Shown here in pieces: positions 8,033 through 16,861 of a DNA stretch of 30,619 bases (its first letter is position 1; each line of letters starts with the position of its first letter). The notes beneath the pieces are model-generated. The model did not search any database. It saw nothing but the letters and a program-made list of their open reading frames with translations, and was not told the origin of the DNA. The position numbers and the translations under genes are program-made. Source of the stretch: JBEIHX01 sp040381075 (GTDB taxonomy: Bacteria > Pseudomonadota > Alphaproteobacteria > Caulobacterales > Aquidulcibacteraceae); NCBI GenBank assembly GCA_040381075.1, contig JBEIHX010000038.1, positions 1 to 30,619 of the forward strand, given 5' to 3'.

Positions 8033-9598
8033 ATGGCTGATGCAGGAACCCCTGGCCGGGACGACCGCTCCCCTTCCCGCGGTCCAGACGCCCGGCCGCC
8101 GTCGCGCTCGCGCCTGGCGCGCGCCACGCTGTACGGAGCGGCCGCGCTCGCAAGCCTCGGCGCACTCGCGTTCGGCGCCGACCATTGGGTCTCGACGGCC
8201 CAGGCCCGCCAGATCGCGATCAAGCCGCCCGTCGGCGCGCCGATGAGCTTTGCTGACCTCGTCGCCCGGGTCAGTCCCGCCGTCGTCAGCGTGCATGTCG
8301 TCACGCGCGTCGAGGCCCCCGACTTCAGTGACCAGATGCTGCAGGACCTTCCACCACAGTTCCGCCAGTTCGCTCCGCCGCGCGGTCAGCGCCCGCAGGA
8401 GGGGCGGTCTGCTGGCTCCGGGTTCTTCATTTCCGCCGACGGCCTGCTGGTGACAAACTTTCATGTCATCGAAGACGCCAAAGAGATCAAAGTCACGCTC
8501 AAGGGAGGCCAGGAGCTGGCCGCCATCGTGGTCGGCGCCGATCGCCCAACCGATCTGGCGGTGTTGCGGGTGAAGGACGCCAAAGGCCCGTTCGAGTTTG
8601 TTGTCCTCGACCGTGCCCCGAAGGTGCGGGTGGGCGATTGGGTTGTTGCAGTCGGCAACCCATTCGATCTCGGGACGACCGCCACAGCAGGCATTGTGTC
8701 GGCCGACGGACGCGAAGTGCGCAACCGCGGCACAGGGCAGTACAACGACTTCCTGCAGATCGATGCGCCAATCAACGTCGGAAATTCCGGCGGTCCCACA
8801 TTCGATCTCTCCGGCAATGTCGTGGGCATCAATTCCCAGATCGTGTCCCCGACCGGCGGCAGCGTTGGCATCGGCTTCATGATCCCCTCCGATGTCGCCG
8901 CCCGCATCACGGATCGTCTGATCAAGGACGGCAAGGTCGTGCGCGGCTGGGTGGGGGTGCAGATCCAGGATATGAGCGCAGAAAGTGCGGAAGGTTTCGG
9001 TCTGTCCGATGCCTCGGGAGCAATCGTCAATACCGTCGTGGAGGACAGCCCGGCGGAGAAGGGCGGTCTCAAAGCGGGCGATGTCGTGCTTTCACTCGAC
9101 GGCAAGGCCGTCGCCAACGCTACGGATATGACGCGCCGGGTCGGCGATCTGGCCGCTGGCGCCACAGCCCGGCTGGAAGTGTTGCGCGATGGCAAGCGGC
9201 AGACAGTCTCCATCCGGGTCGCGGAACGTCCGTCAGAGGAGCAATTGGCCGGATCGCCGTCAATGCGTCCGGAGGCCGTTGAAGAAAAGGGCGGGGGGGC
9301 GCTTGGCCTTGCCCTTGCGCCCATGCGCTCGCAGGACCGTCAACGCCTCGGTCTTGGTCTGGATGAAACCGGAGCAGTGGTGATGGATGTTGATCCGGAC
9401 AGCGAAGCCGCAGAGGTCGGTCTGCGCCCCGGGCACGCGATCCTCGCCGTCAATGCACGCCCGGTCACGGGGCCTGAAGACGTGGCTGCAGCAGTTGCGG
9501 CGGCGCGCAAGGAGGGCCGGCGCAACGTCAACCTGCGTATCGCCACGCGCCAGGGCGTGCTGACGGTGCCGCTGTCGCTGGAAAGTCAGGGCGGCTGA
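8033..9598 (+). CDS. degP: Periplasmic serine protease/chaperone DegP (HtrA/Do family)
   Basis: The 521-residue protein starts at ATG 8033 with the Shine-Dalgarno AAGGAGAAG at 8017-8025. A long polar, Arg-rich N-terminal stretch (1-28) precedes a hydrophobic signal or anchor segment (about 31-50). The trypsin-like domain contains the catalytic triad H144 (TNFHVIED), D174 (PTDLAVL) and S252 (GNSGGPTF). Two PDZ domains follow (about 290-380 and 420-515). It degrades or refolds damaged envelope proteins. The 173-base gap after ccmH could hold its own promoter, but none is convincing. DegP follows cycL in several alphaproteobacteria, so this neighbourhood is conserved. The cytoplasmic N-terminal extension is longer than in E. 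coli DegP. Confidence 0.96.
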   Translation: MADAGTPGRDDRSPSRGPDARPPSRSRLARATLYGAAALASLGALAFGADHWVSTAQARQIAIKPPVGAPMSFADLVARVSPAVVSVHVVTRVEAPDFSDQMLQDLPPQFRQFAPPRGQRPQEGRSAGSGFFISADGLLVTNFHVIEDAKEIKVTLKGGQELAAIVVGADRPTDLAVLRVKDAKGPFEFVVLDRAPKVRVGDWVVAVGNPFDLGTTATAGIVSADGREVRNRGTGQYNDFLQIDAPINVGNSGGPTFDLSGNVVGINSQIVSPTGGSVGIGFMIPSDVAARITDRLIKDGKVVRGWVGVQIQDMSAESAEGFGLSDASGAIVNTVVEDSPAEKGGLKAGDVVLSLDGKAVANATDMTRRVGDLAAGATARLEVLRDGKRQTVSIRVAERPSEEQLAGSPSMRPEAVEEKGGGALGLALAPMRSQDRQRLGLGLDETGAVVMDVDPDSEAAEVGLRPGHAILAVNARPVTGPEDVAAAVAAARKEGRRNVNLRIATRQGVLTVPLSLESQGG

Positions 9599-9624
9599 CC
9601 AGCGCCGATCTGGCGGGTGATGCG

Positions 9625-10308
9625 ATGCGTCTTTTGATCGTCGAAGACGACCGTGACATGGCCTGCTTCCTGCAGCAGGCGCTGCAGGAGGTCGGCCACG
9701 TGTGCGACACGGCCGGCGATGGCGACACCGGTCTGTCGCTTGCGCGTGACGGCGACTATGACGTCCTGATCGTCGATCGTATGCTGCCCGCCAGAGACGG
9801 CATCGCGCTGGTCACAGATTTCCGCGCCGGCGGTCGCCAGACGCCGGTCCTGTTCCTGTCCGCGTTGGGCGACGTTGAGGATAAGGTCGAGGGCCTCAAG
9901 GCCGGCGCAGACGACTACCTTGCAAAGCCCTTCGCCGCCAGCGAACTGCTTGCCCGCGTTGAAGCCCTGGGACGCCGCAGGGAGGGCGCCGGCGCGCCCG
10001 ACAGCCCCGTCACCAGACTGAAGGTCGGCGATCTTGAAATGGACCTTCTCGCGCGCACGGTTCACCGCGGCGGCGTCAAGATTGACCTGCAGCCGCGTGA
10101 ATTCCGGCTTCTCGAATTTCTCATGCGAAACGCTGGCCAGGTTGTGACGCGCACCATGCTGCTGGAGAAAGTCTGGGACTACCATTTCGACCCCCAGACC
10201 AACGTCATCGACGTCCACGTGTCGCGCCTGCGCTCCAAAATCGACAAGGACTTCGACACGACACTGCTTCACACCGTGCGCGGCGCGGGCTATCGCCTGG
10301 AGCCATGA
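9625..10308 (+). CDS. OmpR/PhoB-family response regulator, second pair
   Basis: The 227-residue regulator has receiver residues D8/D9, phospho-acceptor D51, S79 in place of the more usual Thr, and K101. A winged-helix output domain follows (about 130-225; LQPREFRLLEFLMRN and VIDVHVSRLRSKID). It begins 26 bases after degP and its stop overlaps the kinase ATG (ATGA), so it is coupled to the kinase and probably co-transcribed with degP. The output helix is of the PhoB/CopR kind. Its position between degP and glnE is conserved in alphaproteobacteria; envelope stress is the likely field, by inference. Confidence 0.93.
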   Translation: MRLLIVEDDRDMACFLQQALQEVGHVCDTAGDGDTGLSLARDGDYDVLIVDRMLPARDGIALVTDFRAGGRQTPVLFLSALGDVEDKVEGLKAGADDYLAKPFAASELLARVEALGRRREGAGAPDSPVTRLKVGDLEMDLLARTVHRGGVKIDLQPREFRLLEFLMRNAGQVVTRTMLLEKVWDYHFDPQTNVIDVHVSRLRSKIDKDFDTTLLHTVRGAGYRLEP

Positions 10309-11714
10309 AACGGCCCCTTTGGGCGGCTCTGCGAACAACCACATTCCGCCTCGCCATGGTCAACGCGGCGGTGGTCTTCGCACTGTCCGCCGCGCTCGTC
10401 GCCTATCTCTACTGGGTCACGGCCGGTCAGGTCGAAGCCAGCGCGCAGTCCGCCGCTCAGGACGAGTACCGCACGCTCGTCGCGCGCAGCGGGGCCGCCA
10501 TTGATGGGATAGACTGGCTGAACATCGCGGTGATCGAACGCGCGGCAGCCGGCAACGGGTTTCTCTATCTGGTCGCCGATCGAACAGGCGAGCGCATTTC
10601 GGGCAACATCACGGAGTTGCCGCAGATCCCGGAACGCGGCAGCGCCACCATCGGCTTTCGCTACCAGGTCGGGCTTTCGCCAGAGGATGGCAGCCGGCGC
10701 GCCCGTGGGTTGGTTGGCCGCCTTCCTGATGGACGGATCCTGCTTGTGGCGCGCGATCTGGGTGACGCCCCGATCATCCTGTCACGCGCGTCGATGGCGA
10801 TATGGCTGGGCGGCGCGGTCGGTCTCATCGCCTCGCTCGCGGCAGGCATGCTCCTGTCACGCGCCGCAGCGCGGCGCGCGGAAGCGTTGGCGCGCACCGC
10901 CGAGGCGGTCATGGGCGGCGACCTGGCGCGTCGCGCGCCCGTCACAGGCGCAGGCGATGAGTACGATGCGCTCGCCAGCCGGCTCAACGCCATGCTGGAC
11001 GAGATCGAGCGGCTGTTGCGCGCAACGCGCGAAGCAGGCGACGCCATCGCTCATGATCTGCGCTCGCCCCTGACCCGGCTGAAGTCCCGGCTCGAGCAGA
11101 CCATCGCCCGTTCGCCCGATCAGACCGAGGCGCGCGCTGCGCTCGCCGAAACCTCCGCAGAGGTCGACGGACTGCTTGCCACATTCAATGAGGTGCTGCG
11201 CCTCTCCCGCCTTGAGACAATCGACCCGCGCACCTTCCCGCGCATCGACTTGGCCGATGTCGCGCGCGAAATAGCCGAGCTCTACGGTGTCGTGATCGAG
11301 GATACAGGCTTTGCCTTCTCAACGAAGATCGAAAGCGGTCTCTTCGCAAAGGCCGATCGCGGCCTGTTGTCCCAGGCGCTGGCGAACCTGATCGACAACG
11401 CCCTCAAATACACCCCGCAGGGCGGACGCATCCGCCTTGAGGCGCGGGCCGTCAGTCCGCGCCGCGCGGCGATCGGCGTCGTCGATGACGGCCCAGGCAT
11501 CGCATCGGGCGATCGCGCGCGAGCGGTGCAACGCTTTGTACGTCTTGGCGATCCAAGCCGCAGCGAGCCTGGCATCGGTCTTGGCCTCAGTCTCGCCAAG
11601 GGCGTTGCTGAACGCCATGGCGGCAGTCTGGTGCTCGGCGAGGGCGACGCCTCGGTGCATGGACCCGGGCTGAGCGCGCTTCTCGTGCTGCCACTGGCAG
11701 GCTCCAATGCCTGA
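10305..11714 (+). CDS. Sensor histidine kinase, second pair
   Basis: The 469-residue kinase has membrane helices at about 13-37 and 164-186 enclosing a periplasmic sensor domain of about 125 residues. A HAMP domain follows (about 188-238), then the H box with H250 (AIAHDLRSPLTRL), N box NLIDNALKYTP, the DDGPGI box and an intact GIGLGLSL box. It therefore has all catalytic boxes, unlike the first kinase of this window. It is coupled at the start to the response regulator and overlaps glnE by eight bases at its end. The ligand cannot be read from the sequence. Confidence 0.93.
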   Translation: MKRPLWAALRTTTFRLAMVNAAVVFALSAALVAYLYWVTAGQVEASAQSAAQDEYRTLVARSGAAIDGIDWLNIAVIERAAAGNGFLYLVADRTGERISGNITELPQIPERGSATIGFRYQVGLSPEDGSRRARGLVGRLPDGRILLVARDLGDAPIILSRASMAIWLGGAVGLIASLAAGMLLSRAAARRAEALARTAEAVMGGDLARRAPVTGAGDEYDALASRLNAMLDEIERLLRATREAGDAIAHDLRSPLTRLKSRLEQTIARSPDQTEARAALAETSAEVDGLLATFNEVLRLSRLETIDPRTFPRIDLADVAREIAELYGVVIEDTGFAFSTKIESGLFAKADRGLLSQALANLIDNALKYTPQGGRIRLEARAVSPRRAAIGVVDDGPGIASGDRARAVQRFVRLGDPSRSEPGIGLGLSLAKGVAERHGGSLVLGEGDASVHGPGLSALLVLPLAGSNA

Positions 11715-14628
11715 TCTGGCCCCGCCATTGATGGCCGATCCGGAGCGGGCTGCGCGCCTGCTCGCAGATTTGGGCGGGGATCTCCCCAACGGTCCCCTGA
11801 CGGAGGTTCTGCCAGCGGCCCTTTCAGCCTCCACGCATCTGGGGCGCTGCGCGCTGCGGCGGCCCGAAACGCTCAGGCGCGCGCTCGCCCTCGGTCCCCT
11901 CGAGGTATTGGGCGACGCCCTGCGCGCCTGTGACGGTGCGCATGGCGACAGCCTCGCCGACGTCGCCCGGGTCATCCGTCAGGCCAAGCAGGATGTTCAT
12001 CTGGCCATCGGACTTGGGGACCTTGCAGGCGTGCTCAGCCTGGATCAGGTGACGGGCGCCTTAAGCGACCTCGCAGACGCCGCAGTCCGGGCATGCCTCG
12101 CCGCCGCCGCGAAGGAGGCCTTCGCCCGCGGCGAACTCGCAAGCGCCCCGCGCCCTGACAATCCCGCGCCTGGCTTCATCATCGTGGCCATGGGCAAATG
12201 GGGCGCACGCGAACTGAATTACTCCTCAGACATAGATTTCACCGCCTTCTACGACCCCGGCGTCTTTCTGTCGGGAGCGCGGGCCGACCAGGCGACCGCC
12301 GCCGTCCGGCTGATCAAGGCGATTGTGCGCGCGCTGGAGGAGGTCACGGCTGACGGCTACGCCTTTCGCACCGATCTGCGCCTGCGCCCCGATCCGCGGG
12401 TCACCCCGCCCGCCATGCCGTTTCCAGACGTCGAGCGTTATTATGAGAGCGTCGGGCAGAACTGGGAGCGCGCCAGCCTGATCAAGGCGCGCGCCGTCGC
12501 TGGCGACATGACCGCCTCTGGCCAGTTTCTTCAGTTCATCGCGAGCTTCATCTGGCGGCGGAATCTCGACTATGCCGCCATCGCCGACATCCAGTCGATC
12601 ATGCGCCAGATCCATGCCCATGGCCGGCACGGCGGCGTCGATGATCCAGACTTCGATGTCAAACTCGGTCGCGGCGGCATCCGGGAGATCGAGTTTTTCG
12701 CGCAGGTCCAGCAATTGATCCTGGGCGGAAGATTTCCGTGGATGCGCAGTGCGCGCACGCTGCAGGCAATCGCCGCCCTCGAAGCGGGTGGCGCCGTTCC
12801 GGCCGGAACCCATGCGCAGCTCGCCCCTGCCTATCACCGCTTGCGCGCAATCGAGCACCGGATCCAGATGCTTGATGACGAGCAGACCCACCGGGTGCCG
12901 CGCGAAGCCGGCGCGCGGCTCAGGCTCGCGCGCTTTGCCGGTTTTGAGACCGTCGACGCGCTCGACGCCGACCTCGTCGCCGTCCGGCGTGCCGTGCACG
13001 CGATCGCTGCCCCGCTGCACGCGCGCGACGAGCCGCTTGCCGACCCGCTCGGCAGTCTTGTCTTCACCGGGGTTGATGACGACCCCGAGACGCTGGAGAC
13101 CCTTGGCGCGCTTGGTTTCTCGCAGCCCAGTGAAGTGGCGGCGGAGATCCGTGACTGGCATCGCGGACACCTGCGCGCCACGCGCGCGCAGCGCGGTCGC
13201 GAGATCCTCACCCGCCTGATGCCCCGCCTGTTGCGTGCGATGTCGGACACCGGTGAGCCAGACGCAGCCTTCGCGCGCTTTGTCGACTTCTTCAGAAATC
13301 TCGCCGCCGGCGTTCAGGTCCTCTCCCTCTTCGAGGCCCAACCCGGGTTCCTGAAGGCCACCTTGCAGGCCTTGGCGCTGGCCCCGCGCCTCGCCGAAGA
13401 ACTCGGACGACGCCCCGAGACGCTCGACGCCATGGTCGAGGCGCGTTTCGCTGCGCCGCTTGCCGGCGATGATCCAGGCGACCTATCCGCCCGGCTCACT
13501 GCCCGCCTGAGCCAATGCGGCTACGAGGAGGCCCTCAACGTCACCCGCCGCTTCCGGCGCGAGGAAGCCTTTCGGATCGGCTTTCAGCTGCTCACAGGTC
13601 AAGCAAGCCCAAAGGACGCCGGCGCGGCCTACGCGCGGTTGGCGCAGGCATGCCTTGGCGGCCTCGTTGCTGCTGCACGCTCAGAGGTGGAGCGGCTCCA
13701 TGGCCGTTTCGATGCGCGTCTGTCTGTCGTCGCCTTTGGCAAGCTTGCGGGCGGGGACATGAACGAGACGTCCGATCTTGATATCGTCGTGGTGTATGAA
13801 CCGGCGGACGGTGCGCTTGAATCGCGCGGAGCGCGTCCGCTGGCTGCTGAAACCTATTTCTTGCGCCTTACCCAGCGCATCGTATCGGCTCTGTCTGCGC
13901 CGACGGAGGAGGGGCTTCTGTATACGGTGGATATGGCGTTGCGTCCGGCCGGCTCGAAGGGGCCTCTTGCAGTGCGCCGCAAGGCCTTTTCCGCCTACTA
14001 CGAAGATGACGCATGGACCTGGGAAATGATGGCGCTGACGCGCCTGCGCGCCGTCGCCGGGGACGCCGATCTCGGCAAGGCGATTGAGGCGGGCGCCGAA
14101 GTCGCGCTGAGGCGCGCCCGTGACCCGCAGATCCTTGCGCGCGACGTGGCCGACATGCGTCTGCGCATGGGCCGCGAACTTGGCGACGCCGGTTCCTGGG
14201 ACCTCAAGCTCGCGCCGGGAGGATTGGTCGACCTTGAGTTTCTGGTTCAGTTTCTGCTGCTTCGCCACGCAGGGCATCTGTCGAATGTGCGCGCGCCCGC
14301 CCCGCTCGACGCCCTGGAGCGCCTGGTTGCGGTGCGCGCGCTGAGCGCGCCCGTGGCGGATGCGCTGGCAAGCGCTGGCCGGCTGCTCCTTGACCTTCAG
14401 CATGTCACCCGCCTCGCTGTCGGCCAGACGTTTGATCCGGCGCACGCGTCTGCAGGTCTCAAGGCGCTGATTGCGCGATGCGTCGGTGCGCCGGATTTCG
14501 CAGCCGTGGAGCGCCGGCTCACTGACAGCAGGAGGCAGATCCGCGCTGCGCTGGTCGATGCGCTGGCGCAGGACGGGGTCATACTCAGTGGAGGCGCGAC
14601 GGAAAGCGCGGCAAGATCCGTTCAATGA
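11707..14628 (+). CDS. glnE: Bifunctional glutamine synthetase adenylyltransferase/deadenylase GlnE
   Basis: GlnE adds or removes AMP on a tyrosine of glutamine synthetase in response to PII protein and glutamine. The 973-residue protein shows two nucleotidyltransferase domains. The N-terminal deadenylase has GKWGARELNYSSDIDF with D175/D177. The C-terminal adenylylase has GKLAGGDMNETSDLDI with D690/D692. Helical linker and regulatory domains follow each. Both metal-binding DxD pairs are intact and the length is normal. The start overlaps the upstream kinase by eight bases, so it probably depends on read-through from the two-component operon. Confidence 0.97.
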   Translation: MPDLAPPLMADPERAARLLADLGGDLPNGPLTEVLPAALSASTHLGRCALRRPETLRRALALGPLEVLGDALRACDGAHGDSLADVARVIRQAKQDVHLAIGLGDLAGVLSLDQVTGALSDLADAAVRACLAAAAKEAFARGELASAPRPDNPAPGFIIVAMGKWGARELNYSSDIDFTAFYDPGVFLSGARADQATAAVRLIKAIVRALEEVTADGYAFRTDLRLRPDPRVTPPAMPFPDVERYYESVGQNWERASLIKARAVAGDMTASGQFLQFIASFIWRRNLDYAAIADIQSIMRQIHAHGRHGGVDDPDFDVKLGRGGIREIEFFAQVQQLILGGRFPWMRSARTLQAIAALEAGGAVPAGTHAQLAPAYHRLRAIEHRIQMLDDEQTHRVPREAGARLRLARFAGFETVDALDADLVAVRRAVHAIAAPLHARDEPLADPLGSLVFTGVDDDPETLETLGALGFSQPSEVAAEIRDWHRGHLRATRAQRGREILTRLMPRLLRAMSDTGEPDAAFARFVDFFRNLAAGVQVLSLFEAQPGFLKATLQALALAPRLAEELGRRPETLDAMVEARFAAPLAGDDPGDLSARLTARLSQCGYEEALNVTRRFRREEAFRIGFQLLTGQASPKDAGAAYARLAQACLGGLVAAARSEVERLHGRFDARLSVVAFGKLAGGDMNETSDLDIVVVYEPADGALESRGARPLAAETYFLRLTQRIVSALSAPTEEGLLYTVDMALRPAGSKGPLAVRRKAFSAYYEDDAWTWEMMALTRLRAVAGDADLGKAIEAGAEVALRRARDPQILARDVADMRLRMGRELGDAGSWDLKLAPGGLVDLEFLVQFLLLRHAGHLSNVRAPAPLDALERLVAVRALSAPVADALASAGRLLLDLQHVTRLAVGQTFDPAHASAGLKALIARCVGAPDFAAVERRLTDSRRQIRAALVDALAQDGVILSGGATESAARSVQ

Positions 14629-14665
14629 GCCATAAGCCCGCTGGGTTTGGTCAACGGAGCACGCC

Positions 14666-15100
14666 ATGCATCGCAAAACCCTCTTCGCCGCACTTGTTGT
14701 CCTCGCCGCACCGCTCGCGCTCGCCAGTCCTGAAAACGGCCCGGGCATGGGGCCGGGTCCGCATATGCGCAAGGCCGACGCCAATCAGGATGGCGCCGTC
14801 ACACGCGCCGAGGCTGTGGCCGATCGCTCGGCCTGGTTCGCCAGAGTGGATGGCGACAAAGACGGCTTCATCACGTCCGCCGAGATCGACGCCGCCCGCG
14901 AGCGGGCCCGTCAGGAGCGCAAGCAGCGCCGCCTCGCCCAACTCGACGCAAACAAAGACGGCAGGGTTTCCAAGGCGGAAGTCGACGCTGCGCCGATGCC
15001 GATGTTCGAGCGCCTGGACGCAGACAAGAATGGCGTCGTCGACCGCAGCGAATTCTCTGCAGCGCGTGAGCGCCATCACCATCGCCGCCCGCGACCGTGA
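14666..15100 (+). CDS. Exported EF-hand calcium-binding protein
   Basis: The 144-residue protein has a signal peptide (MHRKTLFAALVVLAAPLALA, cleavage near residue 20-21) and four EF-hand loops: DANQDGAVTRAE, DGDKDGFITSAE, DANKDGRVSKAE and DADKNGVVDRSE, each with the acidic ligands at loop positions 1, 3, 5 and 12. The C-terminus is His/Arg-rich (RHHHRRPRP), which could add metal binding. It acts in the periplasm. Its stop overlaps a GTG six bases ahead of the sigma-factor ATG, so it is joined to the sigma, anti-sigma and metal-sensor genes that follow. The start has a CGGAG 8 bases upstream. Confidence 0.93.
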   Translation: MHRKTLFAALVVLAAPLALASPENGPGMGPGPHMRKADANQDGAVTRAEAVADRSAWFARVDGDKDGFITSAEIDAARERARQERKQRRLAQLDANKDGRVSKAEVDAAPMPMFERLDADKNGVVDRSEFSAARERHHHRRPRP

Positions 15101-15102
15101 TC

Positions 15103-15753
15103 ATGAGCGCCGCGACCGGCCGGACGCCGGTCGCGGCCACGTCGCCGGTCAAACAGGTGCGGGGTCTATCGCGCGTGCGCCATTCTGATCCAGACGGGGA
15201 GCTCATGGCCCGCCTGGCGCGTGGCGATCAGCTCGCGGCGGCGGGCTTGGTGCGCCGACACCTGCCTCGCGTCGCCAACCTTGCGCGGCGCATGCTGCAG
15301 GATGCGTCGGAGGCGGAGGATGTTGCGCAGGATGTGTTCTTGCGACTCTGGAAAGTCGCGCCGCAATGGCGTTCGGGAGAGGCAAAGCTTGAAACGTGGC
15401 TTCATCGTGTGGCGCTCAATCTTTGCTACGATCGGCTCCGACTGCGTCGGCGTCGGGAGACCTCGCTGGATCCTGACGGGCATGAACCGATCGACCCGGC
15501 GCCGGGGGCTGCGCAAACGGTCCTGGCGCGCCAGAGGGCCCGCCGGGTTGAGCGCGCACTGGCGGACTTGCCGGAGCGACAGCGCGCTGCGATCGTCCTG
15601 TGCCATTATCAGGACTGCAGCAATGTTGAAGCCGCAGCCGCCCTGGAGGTGAGCGTGGATGCGCTTGAGAGCCTGCTGGCGCGCGGCCGGCGCGCGCTGC
15701 GCGCGGCGCTTTCACAGGAGGCGGCGGATCTGATGGGAGACGCGGATGGGTAG
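15103..15753 (+). CDS. ECF-type RNA polymerase sigma factor
   Basis: The 216-residue protein has sigma region 2 (about 42-110; EAEDVAQDVFLRLWK, then TWLHRVALNLCYDRLR, the -10 recognition and core-binding helices). Region 4 follows (about 150-205; ALADLPERQRAAIVLCHYQ and a helix-turn-helix NVEAAAALEVSVDALESLLARGRRAL). GTG 15097 overlaps the EF-hand stop and is an alternative start; ATG 15103 is preferred. The stop lies inside the next gene, which looks like its anti-sigma factor. It probably drives this four-gene module and metal- or envelope-stress targets. Confidence 0.92.
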   Translation: MSAATGRTPVAATSPVKQVRGLSRVRHSDPDGELMARLARGDQLAAAGLVRRHLPRVANLARRMLQDASEAEDVAQDVFLRLWKVAPQWRSGEAKLETWLHRVALNLCYDRLRLRRRRETSLDPDGHEPIDPAPGAAQTVLARQRARRVERALADLPERQRAAIVLCHYQDCSNVEAAAALEVSVDALESLLARGRRALRAALSQEAADLMGDADG

Positions 15754-16201
15754 CTCAGGCGACGGTCTCGCCATGAGCCGGGAGCGGTTTAGGATTCTGG
15801 CGGAAGCTTTCGGCAGTGATGTACGGCGATGGCCGGGCGAGGTGCGCAGTGCGGCTGCAAGGCTCATCGAAGACGAGCCGGACTTCACCGGTGCGATCCT
15901 GGCGCGGGAGGCAGCGCTCGATGAGGCCCTCGACGCGGTCGCCCTGCCGTCGCCCAGCGCGGATCTGGAGCGGCGTGTCCTGGCGAGCGCGCCTGCATGG
16001 GCTGCGCCGGCGAGCACGGCCAGACGTTGCGCGCGATCGGCGTGGCGGCCTGCCGGCGGCCTCGCCGCCGCCGCAGCGGCCGGACTGCTCGTGGGCTATT
16101 TTGGCATGGCCGCTGCTGCGCCAGCCTCTGAAGCTGCCGACGTCGCCGATCTTGCCTGGGCGATCGACGTTGGCGACGCCTCGTCCTGGTCCGTGGAGTA
16201 G
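15746..16201 (+). CDS. Anti-sigma-factor-like membrane protein
   Basis: The 151-residue protein overlaps the sigma gene by eight bases. Its N-terminal part (RFRILAEAFGSDVRRWPGE, then LAREAALDEALDAVALPSPSADLERRVL) matches a pattern common in small proteins coded directly after alphaproteobacterial ECF sigma genes. One membrane helix lies at about 104-125 and the C-terminus (about 126-151) is acidic. There is no HxxxCxxC zinc motif, so it is not a ZAS-type anti-sigma. Holding the sigma factor at the membrane is the likely role, inferred mainly from position and topology. Confidence 0.75.
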   Translation: MGSSGDGLAMSRERFRILAEAFGSDVRRWPGEVRSAAARLIEDEPDFTGAILAREAALDEALDAVALPSPSADLERRVLASAPAWAAPASTARRCARSAWRPAGGLAAAAAAGLLVGYFGMAAAAPASEAADVADLAWAIDVGDASSWSVE

Positions 16202-16204
16202 GCA

Positions 16205-16729
16205 ATGACCGAAGCGAACACGTCGCGCCTCTGGCTCTGGTTGTCACTCGGGCTCAATGTGCTGCTGGCTGGCGTCATCATCGGCGCCGTCGCCTACCGG
16301 GCGCAGGCGCCGCGCCCGCCCGACACGGTGTTCGCGCGCATCGCGCCCCCCGGCCTGCTGCCGGCGCTGCCCCCGGCGCAGCGCGAAGCGTTCAAGCGTG
16401 ATGTCAGGCGGCTCGCCCGTGACACCCGTGCCGAGATGCGCGCTGCGCGCTCCGACCTCGTTGCGCAGGTGGGGGCTGAGACGTTTGATCGCGACGCCGC
16501 ACTGGCCGCCTTCGATCGCATGCGGGCGGCCCGCGATGGTCTTGGGCGTCGCGCCGACGCCCTGGTGGTGGATGTTTTGGCCGATCTGCCCGCATCGCAG
16601 CGCCGCGCTGTCGCACAGGCGATTGCGCGCTCACGCGAGCGCGCGCCGCCGCGCCGTGCGCCGCCGCCCCCGGGGGGGACGCAGGCGGGACCGCCTGAGG
16701 ATGCGCGGCCCGACATCGATCAGCGGTGA
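16205..16729 (+). CDS. Periplasmic heavy-metal-sensor-like protein (Metal_resist/CnrX-type)
   Basis: The 174-residue protein has an N-terminal membrane anchor (about 9-31), then a helical periplasmic domain rich in Arg, Ala and Asp (PALPPAQREAFKRDVRRLARDTRAEMRAARSDL..., then FDRDAALAAFDRMRAARDGL), typical of CnrX/Spy-like metal-resistance sensors. The C-terminal 35 residues are Pro/Arg-rich. It follows the anti-sigma gene by three bases. In CnrYXH-type systems such a protein senses metal and relieves the anti-sigma, so the same logic is proposed here. Conserved His metal ligands are not evident, so the real signal is open. Confidence 0.78.
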   Translation: MTEANTSRLWLWLSLGLNVLLAGVIIGAVAYRAQAPRPPDTVFARIAPPGLLPALPPAQREAFKRDVRRLARDTRAEMRAARSDLVAQVGAETFDRDAALAAFDRMRAARDGLGRRADALVVDVLADLPASQRRAVAQAIARSRERAPPRRAPPPPGGTQAGPPEDARPDIDQR

Positions 16730-16861
16730 TGGGAGCAAAGTGGCGGTCCTGCGTCCTGCTGCCCGCGCGCCCTGCCGGAGATCGCGCGCGAGACCATCAT
16801 TCCTCACGCCATCGACCCGGCGCCAATCCCACCGCCGCCGGGCCGCCAAAGGCACGCCGAC

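Noticed and set aside
12226..14784. Two long minus-strand frames opposite glnE
   Set aside because: glnE is intact and full length on the plus strand; the opposite frames are compositionally mirror products.
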